Shown: positions 1-8,588 of the stretch, piece after piece
Layout: each line of letters opens with the position of its first letter
Numbering within the stretch: the stretch's first letter is position 1
Assembly: GCF_003966715.1 (NCBI RefSeq)
Contig: NZ_AP018907.1
Coordinates: forward strand, 2,654,001-2,718,000
Length of the DNA stretch: 64,000 nucleotides
Direction of reading: 5' to 3'
Source: Blastochloris tepida
GTDB lineage: Bacteria > Pseudomonadota > Alphaproteobacteria > Rhizobiales > Xanthobacteraceae
The notes under the pieces: generated by a model
Databases searched by the model: none
Seen by the model: only the letters and a program-made list of their open reading frames with translations
What the model was told of the DNA's origin: nothing
Program-made: the position numbers and the translations under genes

Positions 1-374
1 ACCCGCGCGTCGTCTCCCACGAGGGCGTGGATGCGCGCGAGGTCACGCTCGAGCGTCTCGGCGCGCCGCCCGCTCTCATCGTCATCGACGTCGCCTTCAT
101 CGCGCTCACGCTGGTGCTGCCGGCGGCAACATCGGTGGCGGGGCCGGGCACGCGGCTGGCGGCGCTGATCAAGCCGCAGTTCGAGGCCGGCCGCGAGCGG
201 GTGAAGAAAGGCGTGGTGCGCGAGCCGGCAATCCATGCCGAGGTGTGCGACAAGGTGGCGGATGCCGCGCGCGCGCTGGGCTGGACGGTCGAGGGCGTCA
301 TCCCCTCGCCGATCGAAGGCGGCGACGGCAACCGCGAATTCCTGATGGCCGCACAGTTCCTGGCGCACACATGA
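1..374 (+). CDS. tlyA: TlyA-family rRNA 2'-O-methyltransferase, C-terminal part (cut by window start)
   Basis: The frame is open from the first base and ends at TGA 372-374, so only the last ~124 residues are present. They read [14 protein letters not shown], then a strand of the Rossmann core ([17 protein letters not shown]), then the family's [17 protein letters not shown] block and a C-terminal [13 protein letters not shown] motif. This order matches the SAM-binding methyltransferase half of TlyA/hemolysin A proteins, which methylate 16S/23S rRNA ribose; the N-terminal S4 domain would lie upstream of the window. The stop overlaps the next gene's ATG by four bases (ATGA). The likely role rests on family similarity. 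Confidence 0.85.
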   Translation, partial: PRVVSHEGVDAREVTLERLGAPPALIVIDVAFIALTLVLPAATSVAGPGTRLAALIKPQFEAGRERVKKGVVREPAIHAEVCDKVADAARALGWTVEGVIPSPIEGGDGNREFLMAAQFLAHT

Positions 375-1618
375 CCACAGAAACCTTTACCATCGCCTCC
401 CTCGGCCATCGCGGCGACGGCTGCGCCGAGACCGCCGCCGGGCCGCTCTACGTACCCTTCACCCTGCCCGGCGAGGTGGTGGAGGTGAGCCCAGTGCCGG
501 GCAAGGACCGCGCCGAGCTGGTTGCCGTGCTCCAGCCCAGCGCCGACCGCGTGGCGCCGCCCTGCCCGCATTTCGGGGTGTGCGGCGGCTGCGCGCTGCA
601 GCACGTGGCCGAGCCGGCCTATCGCGCGTTCAAGCGGCACCTCGTGGTCTCGGCGCTGGCCGATGCCGGCCTCGAGGCGGAGGTTGAAGACCTCGTGCCG
701 GCGCACGGGCGCGGCCGGCGGCGCGCCACCTTCCACGCCCGTCACACCACCCACGACGTGCTGGCGGTCGGCTTCATGGCGGCGCGCGCCCACCGCGTGG
801 TGCCGATCTCGGCCTGCCCGATTCTCGACCCGGCGCTCGATCGGGCGCTCAAGGCATGCTGGGCGCTGGCCGAGGCCCTGGTGTTCACCGACAAGCCGCT
901 CGACCTGCAGGTCACCGCCACCGAGGGCGGCCTCGACATCGACATTCGCGGCGCCGGGCCGATCGCCGAGCGCCGCCGGCAGGATCTGGTGCGCCTCGCC
1001 GACGAGCAGGATCTCGCCCGCCTGACGCTGCACGGCGAGCTGATCGTTCGACGCCGGCCGCCGGTGGTGGTCATCGGCCGCGCCTCCGTCGAGCTGCCGC
1101 CGGGCGCCTTCCTGCAGGCGACCGCGGCGGCCGAGACGACGCTGGCGGCGCTGGTGAGCGAGATGATCGGCAAGCTGCCGGCCAAGGCCGGCGTGCTCGA
1201 CCTGTTCGCCGGCGTCGGCACCTTCGCGCTGCGGCTGGCCGAAACCGTGCGGGTCTCCGCCATCGACGGCGATGCGGCGGCGATCGCCGCGCTCCAGGCC
1301 GCCGCGCGCGCCACGCAGGGGCTGAAGCCGGTCGCCGCCGAGGCGCGCGACCTGTTCCGCCGACCGCTGATCGAGCGCGAACTGGATGGTTTCCGCGCCG
1401 TGGTGTTCGACCCGCCGCGCCAGGGCGCCGAGGCGCAGGCCAAGCGGCTGGCGGCGAGCCGCGTGCCGGCGATCGTCGCGGTGTCGTGCAACCCCTCCAC
1501 CTTCGCCCGCGACGCGGCGCTATTGGTGGCGGCCGGCTACCGGCTGGTGCGCGTGGTGCCGGTCGACCAGTTCCTCTATTCGCCGCATGTCGAGGTGGTG
1601 GCGCGGTTCGAGCGGTAG
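371..1618 (+). CDS. TrmA/RlmD-type RNA (uracil-5-)-methyltransferase
   Basis: A 415-residue SAM-dependent methyltransferase predicted to make 5-methyluridine in 23S rRNA (RlmC/RlmD group) or tRNA. A short TRAM-like beta domain occupies about residues 5-58. An Fe-S cysteine cluster follows (Cys65, Cys71, Cys74 in CxxxxxCGGC, then ALQH). The C-terminal Rossmann domain shows [11 protein letters not shown] (SAM binding), FDPPRQGAE (substrate loop) and [10 protein letters not shown], which carries the catalytic cysteine. I chose ATG 371 because it overlaps the tlyA stop in ATGA; an open frame upstream of it is tlyA shadow. Which uridine is modified cannot be told from sequence alone. Confidence 0.9.
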   Translation: MTTETFTIASLGHRGDGCAETAAGPLYVPFTLPGEVVEVSPVPGKDRAELVAVLQPSADRVAPPCPHFGVCGGCALQHVAEPAYRAFKRHLVVSALADAGLEAEVEDLVPAHGRGRRRATFHARHTTHDVLAVGFMAARAHRVVPISACPILDPALDRALKACWALAEALVFTDKPLDLQVTATEGGLDIDIRGAGPIAERRRQDLVRLADEQDLARLTLHGELIVRRRPPVVVIGRASVELPPGAFLQATAAAETTLAALVSEMIGKLPAKAGVLDLFAGVGTFALRLAETVRVSAIDGDAAAIAALQAAARATQGLKPVAAEARDLFRRPLIERELDGFRAVVFDPPRQGAEAQAKRLAASRVPAIVAVSCNPSTFARDAALLVAAGYRLVRVVPVDQFLYSPHVEVVARFER

Positions 1619-1621
1619 CCG

Positions 1622-2491
1622 TCAATTGTGCATGCGCTCGCGCCACATCCGCTCGCCGATGGCGCAGTCGACCCGCGGCGCGGACATCGAGGCCCGGATC
1701 ACCGGCGGCATGGCCGGCGAGATGCCTGCGACCTCCATCACCAGCTTGCGGCGGATCGCCTCGGCGAACTGCTCGGGCGCGCGCACCGGCACGACGAAGG
1801 CGCCGGGACCGCCGATGACGCAGTCCTCGTAATAGAGGTCGAGGTCGGCGACATCCATCATCGCCGCGTTCGGCCGCTTGAGCTGCAGCGGCAGGCCGTT
1901 GATGACGATGCCGTCCTTCAGCACGCGGTCGCGGGCGCTGGTGACCGGCTCGCCCTGATTGTTGGCGCCATCGCCGGAAATGTCGATCACCCGGCGCAGG
2001 CCGCGATAGCCGTTGCCGTCGAACATCAGCTCGGCATAGGCGATGGCGCCGGAGATCGAGGTGCGGAAGGCGCGCCGGAGCGGGATCCGCGTGATCTTCT
2101 CCGCAATGTCCCGGGCGCTCTGCGGCCCGTCGAGCAGGGACCAGTCGAGCACCGTCTGCTGCTCGAACGCGCCGGCCCATTCGACATAGGCGATGGCGAT
2201 GCGGCCGCTGGGGCCAGCCTTCACCGCGTCGAGAAACTCGCCGGACACCAGCGCCTGGGCATAGCCGTCGCGCTGGAGGCGCTGCTCGTCCTCGTCCATC
2301 GAATAGGAGATATCGACGGCGAGGATCAGCTCGACATCCACCGCGATCTCGACATCGGCGCGCGCCGGCACCGCCAACAGGGCGCCGAGCGCGGCCAGGG
2401 CGAGAAGCGGCGGCCACGGACGACGGGGGTTCGTCACGACCGGCCTCCAGCGAGACGCGGAGGAGCCGCGTCCCCGCCAGTGTGGCGGCAA
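1622..2491 (-). CDS. DUF1194 (VWA-like) exported protein
   Basis: Belongs to the DUF1194 family of von Willebrand factor A-like proteins. After a hydrophobic signal-like stretch (PPLLALAALGALLAVPARA) comes a MIDAS-type motif, DISYSMDEDE (D-x-S-x-S). The Rossmann-like core follows with the family's VEWAGAFEQQ, FRTSISGAIAYA and DISGDGANNQG blocks. It is probably periplasmic, with a metal-dependent adhesion-type fold; the partner is unknown. The annotated ATG gives an arginine-rich leader, and a GTG at 2437 (19th codon) would give a more typical signal peptide, so the start is uncertain. It is convergent with the preceding methyltransferase, with only three bases between the stops. Confidence 0.8.
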   Translation of the reverse strand: MPPHWRGRGSSASRWRPVVTNPRRPWPPLLALAALGALLAVPARADVEIAVDVELILAVDISYSMDEDEQRLQRDGYAQALVSGEFLDAVKAGPSGRIAIAYVEWAGAFEQQTVLDWSLLDGPQSARDIAEKITRIPLRRAFRTSISGAIAYAELMFDGNGYRGLRRVIDISGDGANNQGEPVTSARDRVLKDGIVINGLPLQLKRPNAAMMDVADLDLYYEDCVIGGPGAFVVPVRAPEQFAEAIRRKLVMEVAGISPAMPPVIRASMSAPRVDCAIGERMWRERMHN

Positions 2492-2568
2492 GCCGTGCCG
2501 CCGTCAGGCGGTCCGGCGATCACGAATTCGCGCGGACAGGGCCGGGATGCGAATGACGGTGCAGCGGT

Positions 2569-2811
2569 TCAGGCTTCGTCGCCGTCGCGCGGCGGCTCAC
2601 CACCGGTGCGGTTCATGAAGCGATCGAATGCAGCCCGGTCGCCGCGCGCCGCCCGCTCGGCAAAATAGTCGGCGGTTTTAAGCGCAGCGACTTTCTCGGC
2701 CACCGCCGAGACGATGAACTGGTTGAGCGTCGTGCCATCGGCGCGCGCGATCTCGGCGGCGATCGCCTTCAGCGAAGCCGGCAGGCGCAAAGCGTAATTG
2801 CTCGAGGCCAT
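2569..2811 (-). CDS. HicB/RHH-like antitoxin
   Basis: An 80-residue protein beginning MASSNYALRLPASL, typical of ribbon-helix-helix/HicB-type antitoxins whose N-terminal strand binds DNA. The middle (LNQFIVSAVAEKVAAL) is the predicted helix pair, and the acidic C-terminus would wrap the toxin. ATG 2811 is preferred over an upstream in-frame ATG at 2916, which would run into the toxin gene. It directly follows the PIN gene with one base between the toxin stop and this ATG, so the pair is surely co-transcribed. The toxin is first, the reverse of the usual vapBC order, though known for PIN proteins of the TIGR00305 type. Confidence 0.7.
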   Translation of the reverse strand: MASSNYALRLPASLKAIAAEIARADGTTLNQFIVSAVAEKVAALKTADYFAERAARGDRAAFDRFMNRTGGEPPRDGDEA

Positions 2812-2812
2812 G

Positions 2813-3241
2813 TCAGGTCTCCTCTCGCAGGCGGGCGAGGACAGTGCCCGGACGGGCGATTTCCATACCGAACTCCGACGCTGCGGCGCCGAAATCGGCG
2901 ACATTGAACGTCGCAATCATGGTTGCCCGGCCGTTCACTGCTGTCTCCAAAACCATATCGTCGTCCGGATCGCGCAATCGAGGCCGCCACAGAAAGAAGA
3001 TCTCGACAGGCTCAATCCAACCGGCAAGCACGTCGAGAGTATTCCTGATATCTGCCTCGGTTGCGCCCGCAGCAATCAGATGCTCGCTCCGAGTGGCAAC
3101 GGCTTCGTATTCGGCGAATAAGGCCACGCTGGCGAGCAATGTCAGCCGCCCTGTCACCGCCCGGCGCAGCAGCTCCGCCGACGCCCCGTGCGGACTTCGG
3201 ATCGCAGCGACAAATGCGCTGGTATCCAGGACAACTCGCAT
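2813..3241 (-). CDS. PIN-domain toxin (COG1569/TIGR00305 type)
   Basis: A 142-residue PIN-domain RNase. Visible acidic active-site positions are Asp6 (VVLDTSAFVA), Glu44 in FAEYEAV, the DPDDD cluster at 91-95 and Asp117 (NVADF), the set expected to hold Mg2+. The family comprises putative toxins that cleave RNA when freed from their antitoxin. The ATG at 3239-3241 is chosen because the protein then starts exactly at the PIN strand; the frame stays open far upstream, but that part is a shadow of ribB. An AT-rich stretch just upstream (3241-3262) may carry the promoter. Toxin activity and target are inferred. Confidence 0.8.
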   Translation of the reverse strand: MRVVLDTSAFVAAIRSPHGASAELLRRAVTGRLTLLASVALFAEYEAVATRSEHLIAAGATEADIRNTLDVLAGWIEPVEIFFLWRPRLRDPDDDMVLETAVNGRATMIATFNVADFGAAASEFGMEIARPGTVLARLREET

Positions 3242-3309
3242 ATCATATACAATATGATGAACAGGTGTCTCCTGCAACCACTGCGGCAAGTCGATCCCGC
3301 CGTCTCGCC

Positions 3310-4430
<1,121 letters not shown>

Positions 4431-4434
<4 letters not shown>

Positions 4435-5519
4435 CCGGTCTGTCCTCTATGTCGCAGATAATGGTCGGCGAGCACGGCCGCCATCATCGCCTCGCCCACC
4501 GGGACGGCACGGATGCCGACGCAGGGGTCGTGCCGTCCCTTGGTGAGGATTTCGGTGTCATTGCCGTCGCGGTCGATGGTGCGGCGCGGCGTCAGGATCG
4601 ACGAGGTCGGCTTGACCGCGAAGCGCACCACCACCGGCTGGCCGGTGGAAATGCCGCCGAGAATGCCGCCGGCATTGTTGGACAGGAACTGCGGCGCGCC
4701 GTCACGGCCCATGCGCATCTCGTCGGCGTTGTCCTCGCCGGTAAGCGCCGCCGCCGCGAAGCCGGCGCCGATCTCGACGCCCTTGACCGCGTTGATGCTC
4801 ATCATCGCGCTGGCGATGTCGGAATCGAGCTTGCCGTAGAGCGGCGCGCCGAGGCCGACCGGAACGCCCTCCGCCACCACCTCGACGATGGCGCCGATCG
4901 AGGAGCCGGCACTGCGGATGCCGTCGAGATAGGCCTCCCAGCGCTGGGCGGTCTCGGCGTCCGGGCAGAAGAACGGGTTCTTGGCCGTCTCCTCCCAGTC
5001 CCAGCGGGCGCGGTCGATGGCGTGCGGGCCGACCTGGATCAGCGCACCGCGAATGGTGACGAACGGCACCACCTTGCGCGCCACCGCCCCGGCCGCGACG
5101 CGGCAGGCGGTCTCGCGCGCCGAGGAGCGGCCGCCGCCGCGCGGATCGCGGATGCCGTATTTGGCGTCATAGGTGAAGTCGGCGTGGCCCGGCCGGTACT
5201 TCAGCGCGATGTCGGAATAGTCCTTCGAGCGCTGGTCGACATTCTCGATCATCAGCGCGATCGGCGTGCCGGTGGTGCGCTCGATGCCGTCGGCCGGGTC
5301 GACATAGGTGCCGGACAGGATCCTCACCGTGTCGGGCTCGCGCCGCTGGGTGGTGAAGCGGCTCTGGCCGGGGCGGCGGCGGTCGAGGTCGGCCTGGATG
5401 TCGGCGGCCGAGAGCGCGATGCGCGGCGGACAGCCGTCGATGACGCAGCCGATCGCCGGCCCGTGGCTCTCGCCGAAGGTGGTGACGCGGAACAGATGGC
5501 CGTAGGTGTTGAAGGACAT
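4431..5519 (-). CDS. aroC: Chorismate synthase
   Basis: Last step of the shikimate pathway: converts 5-enolpyruvylshikimate 3-phosphate to chorismate, using reduced FMN. It has 362 residues, the usual bacterial length. Signatures seen are [17 protein letters not shown] near the N-terminus, [12 protein letters not shown], the Arg/Ser-rich [18 protein letters not shown] block, and the C-terminal [14 protein letters not shown] and [14 protein letters not shown] blocks. It is upstream of and translationally coupled to ribB (ATGA overlap). Just upstream lies a copy of a three-hairpin intergenic repeat, which may sit in or close to the 5' untranslated region. Confidence 0.97.
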
Positions 5520-5539
5520 TCGCGAAATGCCGGGGCTTC

Positions 5540-5664
5540 ATACGGTTTCCGGTTGATCCCTTCGGGATACCGGGAACGGTCTCGCCGAAAACCCCTTGTT
5601 CGATAACGGGGTTTTCGGTGATCGGACTACGAAACTCCGGCCTGATCGGCCGGATTTCGTATCA
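5540..5664. repeat. Three-hairpin intergenic repeat, copy 1
   Basis: About 125 bp between the Nudix gene and aroC that can fold into three stems. The first is ACGGTTTCCGGT paired with ACCGGGAACGGT around an ATCCC/GGGAT inner hairpin. The second is CGAAAACCCC with GGGGTTTTCG (10 bp, perfect). The third is TACGAAA/TTTCGTA with inner TCCGG/CCGGA and one bulged C. A second full copy lies at 6918-7056, and related single arms are at 5711-5739 and 21778-21812. The element is intergenic and looks like a Rhizobiales palindromic repeat unit. Confidence 0.75.
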
Positions 5665-5710
5665 GGGCATCCACCAGTCGGGCTGTGTCCGACCGGCGCG
5701 CCGGCCCTTT

Positions 5711-5739
5711 TGATACGGTTTCCGGCCCGCACGGCCGGA
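5711..5739. repeat. Partial copy of the three-hairpin repeat (one arm)
   Basis: Begins TGATACGGTTTCCGGCC and continues to GGCCGGA. It matches the right arm of the 6918-7056 copy in reverse orientation. The inner stem TCCGGCC/GGCCGGA is intact, but the outer stem is lost. The 60-base AT/GC-mixed stretch that follows, up to the Nudix stop, has short repeated TTGGTCC(A/G)AGG words. Confidence 0.5.
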
Positions 5740-5847
5740 CAGCGACATCCCTCTATAGAGCACTGCCGGGGCGGTGGAAACCGGCGCGCTGGGGTCCTTG
5801 GTCCAAGGTACTACCTTTGGTCCGAGGCCCTTCCTTGGTCCAAGGTC

Positions 5848-6291
5848 CTACCAGGGAACGCCGAGGCTCGCGGCCGCGGCGGCGGCCAGCTCGTCCAGCC
5901 GGTCGGTGGTGGGGCGGGCGGCGAGCTGCTCCCGGTCGACCCAGGCGATCTCGGGCGCCTCGGCGCTCGGCGCCGGCTCGCCGGCCGCCCATTCGGCGGC
6001 GAAGCAGGCGACCACCAGATGGCGGGCGACTCGGCCGTCCGGATCGCGGTGGATGATCTCGGCATGGCCGATCAAGGCGCAAAGCCGGATCTCGCAGCCG
6101 ATCTCCTCGCGCACCTCGCGGCGGACGGCCTCGTGCAGCGTCTCGCCCACTTCCACGCCGCCGCCAGGCAGGCTCCACAGCCCTGCCATCGGGGCGCGGC
6201 CGCGGCGCGCCACCAGCATGCGGCCGTTGCGGAAGATCGCCGCGCTGGCGCCCAGCACGGGCGCTGCCGGATAATAACGGGAGACGCTCAC
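5848..6291 (-). CDS. Nudix hydrolase
   Basis: A 147-residue Nudix protein. The Nudix box runs GGGVEVGETLHEAVRREVREEIG at about residues 43-65 and fits G-x5-E-x7-R-E-U-x-E-E-x-G-U completely, so it should hydrolyse a nucleoside diphosphate linked to another group with Mg2+. The substrate cannot be told; sequences starting PVLGASAAIFRNGRMLVARRGRAP are often annotated as ADP-ribose pyrophosphatase-like or 8-oxo-dGTPase-like. Its ATG overlaps the stop of the upstream gene by four bases, so the two form an operon on the minus strand. Confidence 0.88.
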   Translation of the reverse strand: MSVSRYYPAAPVLGASAAIFRNGRMLVARRGRAPMAGLWSLPGGGVEVGETLHEAVRREVREEIGCEIRLCALIGHAEIIHRDPDGRVARHLVVACFAAEWAAGEPAPSAEAPEIAWVDREQLAARPTTDRLDELAAAAAASLGVPW

Positions 6292-6815
6292 CGCGCGGGC
6301 GGATCGGCGAACAGGGCGTCCACCCCGTCCTGGGTCTCGCGGGTGGAGGCAGCCTCCTGCAGCGGCTTGCCGTGGATCACGGCGCTCGCCTCCGACAAAT
6401 ATTCCTTGAGGTCGGCCAGCGCCGCCTCGACCAGCGCCCGCGCCTCGTCCTCCGCCGGGCCGGCGGCCAGCGCCGCCCGCGCCTGGACGATGATGTCGGT
6501 CATGGTGGCGCCGATCTCGTTCAGCCGGTGGCGCAGCACCGCCGGCGCCCGGTGATAGGCCTCTATCGCGAGATCGCGCGCCTTGAAGCTGGAGCGGGAG
6601 AAGTGCTGCACATAGTCCGCCGGCTCCCAGTGCGCGAGTTCCTCGGCGCAGCCGGGATCGTCGGGCACCAGTTCGAGCAGCATGATCGCTTCGTTGAAGC
6701 GGTTCAGATAGTCGGTGGCGAGCCCGGTCTCGGGGTGGAGATTGGCCGCCCTCAGGCGCTCCGGATCGAGCCGCGGCGCGGAGGCATCCGTGTGGTTTGG
6801 CTCAGCCAGGGTCAT
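6288..6815 (-). CDS. Conserved hypothetical protein, probably cytoplasmic
   Basis: I do not recognise a functional family with certainty. The 175-residue product has no signal peptide or membrane segment. Its core reads as helical (TDYLNRFNEAIMLLELV, WEPADYVQHFSRSSFKARDLAIEAYHRAP, ATMTDIIVQARAAL), acidic at both ends. It is the first gene of a two-gene minus-strand unit with the Nudix hydrolase (ATGA overlap). Similar proteins are found beside Nudix genes in Rhizobiales as far as I recall; any functional link is inference. Confidence 0.7.
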   Translation of the reverse strand: MTLAEPNHTDASAPRLDPERLRAANLHPETGLATDYLNRFNEAIMLLELVPDDPGCAEELAHWEPADYVQHFSRSSFKARDLAIEAYHRAPAVLRHRLNEIGATMTDIIVQARAALAAGPAEDEARALVEAALADLKEYLSEASAVIHGKPLQEAASTRETQDGVDALFADPPAR

Positions 6816-6917
6816 CGGTCGGACTGGTGTGTGGTCGAAACTGACCGGCGATCATCGGCCTGATCGTTAAACATCCGGATAATGCGCGGCGGCGCGACAA
6901 TCCAGCGGCTGTCTTTC

Positions 6918-7056
6918 ACACGGTTTCCGGTTGATCCCTTCGGGATACCGGAAACGGACTCGCCGAAAACCCCAGGTCCTCAAGAGAGTCTCGATACCGG
7001 GATTTTCGGCGATCGGAATACGGTTCTCCGGCTCGATCAGCCGGAAACCGTATCAC
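6918..7056. repeat. Three-hairpin intergenic repeat, copy 2
   Basis: Same architecture as copy 1. The first stem is GTTTCCGGT/ACCGGAAAC around ATCCC/GGGAT. The second is CGCCGAAAA with TTTTCGGCG (extended by CCC/GGG with one mismatch). The third is ATACGGTT/AACCGTAT with inner TCCGGCT/AGCCGGA. Compared with copy 1 the third stem changed on both sides (TACGAAA/TTTCGTA versus ATACGGTT/AACCGTAT), so pairing is conserved while sequence is not. The right end overlaps the stop codon of the flavin oxidase gene. Confidence 0.75.
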
Positions 7057-8483
7057 AAGACCTTGCCCGGATTGAGCAGGCCGTCCGGGTCGAGCGCGCG
7101 CTTGATGGCGCGCATCAGATCGAGCTCCACCGGATCCTTGATGCCGGGCAACAGCCCCCGCTTCAGCCGGCCGATGCCGTGCTCGGCCGAGATCGAGCCG
7201 CCGTGGCGCATCACGATGGCGTGGACGAGGGCGTTCACCTCCTCCCAGCGGGCGAGATAGGCGGCGGTGTCGGCGCCCGGCGGCTGGGTGATGTTGAAAT
7301 GGATGTTGCCGTCGCCGAGATGGCCGAACGGCACCGGACGCGCCGCCGGCATGAGATCGGCGACGGCCGCCGTCGCCTCGGCCAGGAAGGCCGGCACGGC
7401 GGTGAGCGGCACCGAGACGTCGTGCTTGATGGAGCCGCCCTCCGGCTTCTGGGCGGCGGGGATCGATTCGCGCAGGCGCCACAGCCCGGCGCGGGCATCG
7501 AGGCTCGCGGCAACCACCGCATCCGCGATCAGGCCGCGCTCCAGCGCCTCGGCCAGCAAGTCCTCGATTCGGCCTCGCAGCTCCGCCCCGCCGTGCGAGG
7601 ACACCTCCAGCAGCACGTACCAGGGATGCGTCCCGGCCAGCGGATCGCGCGTACCCGGAATATGGGCGAGCACGAAATCGAGGCAGATGCGGGCCATCAG
7701 CTCGAAGCTGGTGACGGTGCCGCCGGCCCGCGCCTGGGCGAGGCCGAGCAGCGCCAGGGCATCGGCCGGCGAGTCGAGGCCGATCAGCGCCGTCTCGACG
7801 GCGGTCGGCGCCGGAAAGAGCTTGAGGACGGCGGCGGTGATGATGCCGAGCGTGCCCTCGGCGCCGATGAACAGATGGCGCAGGTCGTAGCCGGTATTGT
7901 CCTTGCGCAGCTTGCGCAGGCCCCGCCACACGCGGCCGTCGGCCAGCACCACCTCCAGCCCGAGAACGAGGTCGCGGGCATTGCCGTAGGCGATGACCTG
8001 GGTGCCGCCGGCATTGGTGGCGAGGTTGCCGCCGATCGTCGCCGTGCCCTCGGCGGCGAGCGACAGCGGAAACAGCCGGCCGGCCTCGGCCGCCGCATCC
8101 TGCGCCCGCTTCAGCGTCACGCCGGCCTCGCAGGTCATGGTCGCCGATTCGAGGTCGAGTTCGCGAATGCGGTCGAGGCGCAGCGTCGACAGCACGAGCT
8201 CGTGGCCGGTATCGTCGGGGATCTGGCCGCCGACGAGGCCGGTATTGCCGCCCTGCGGCACGATCGCCGTGCCGGTCTCGTGGCACAACCGCACCACGGC
8301 GGCGACCTCATCGGTCGAGCCCGGCCGCACCACCGCCAGCGCCCGCCCGGCATAGAGGCCGCGGCTCTCGGTCAGATAGGACGCGGTGTCGTCGGGCGAG
8401 ACCAGGACGTGCCGCGGCCCAACCAAAGCGGCGAGGCGGTCGAGAAGGGCGGCGGGCAGGCGGCTGTCGGGCGAGACGGTCAT
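7053..8483 (-). CDS. FAD-binding oxidoreductase, GlcD/D-2-hydroxyacid dehydrogenase type
   Basis: A 476-residue flavoenzyme of the VAO/PCMH fold, related to GlcD and D-2-hydroxyglutarate dehydrogenase. The FAD domain shows RPGSTDEVAAVVRLC, PQGGNTGLVGGQ (pyrophosphate loop), EGTATIGGNLATNAGG and FIGAEGTLGIIT. The C-terminal substrate domain carries FGHLGDGNIHFNI, whose histidines bind metal in relatives, and EHGIGRLKRG near the end. It likely oxidises a D-2-hydroxyacid (glycolate, lactate or 2-hydroxyglutarate) with an unknown acceptor; no GlcE/GlcF partners are adjacent. The stop codon lies inside the right arm of the repeat downstream. Confidence 0.9.
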   Translation of the reverse strand: MTVSPDSRLPAALLDRLAALVGPRHVLVSPDDTASYLTESRGLYAGRALAVVRPGSTDEVAAVVRLCHETGTAIVPQGGNTGLVGGQIPDDTGHELVLSTLRLDRIRELDLESATMTCEAGVTLKRAQDAAAEAGRLFPLSLAAEGTATIGGNLATNAGGTQVIAYGNARDLVLGLEVVLADGRVWRGLRKLRKDNTGYDLRHLFIGAEGTLGIITAAVLKLFPAPTAVETALIGLDSPADALALLGLAQARAGGTVTSFELMARICLDFVLAHIPGTRDPLAGTHPWYVLLEVSSHGGAELRGRIEDLLAEALERGLIADAVVAASLDARAGLWRLRESIPAAQKPEGGSIKHDVSVPLTAVPAFLAEATAAVADLMPAARPVPFGHLGDGNIHFNITQPPGADTAAYLARWEEVNALVHAIVMRHGGSISAEHGIGRLKRGLLPGIKDPVELDLMRAIKRALDPDGLLNPGKVL

Positions 8484-8588
8484 GCTCCCAGCTTAGCGGC
8501 GCGGTGGACACTGGCGCCATAGCCGGTCCCGATGACGGCACCGTCATCCGCCACCGGACAGAGGGGGCGGGCAGCCCGGAGCGGCGGA

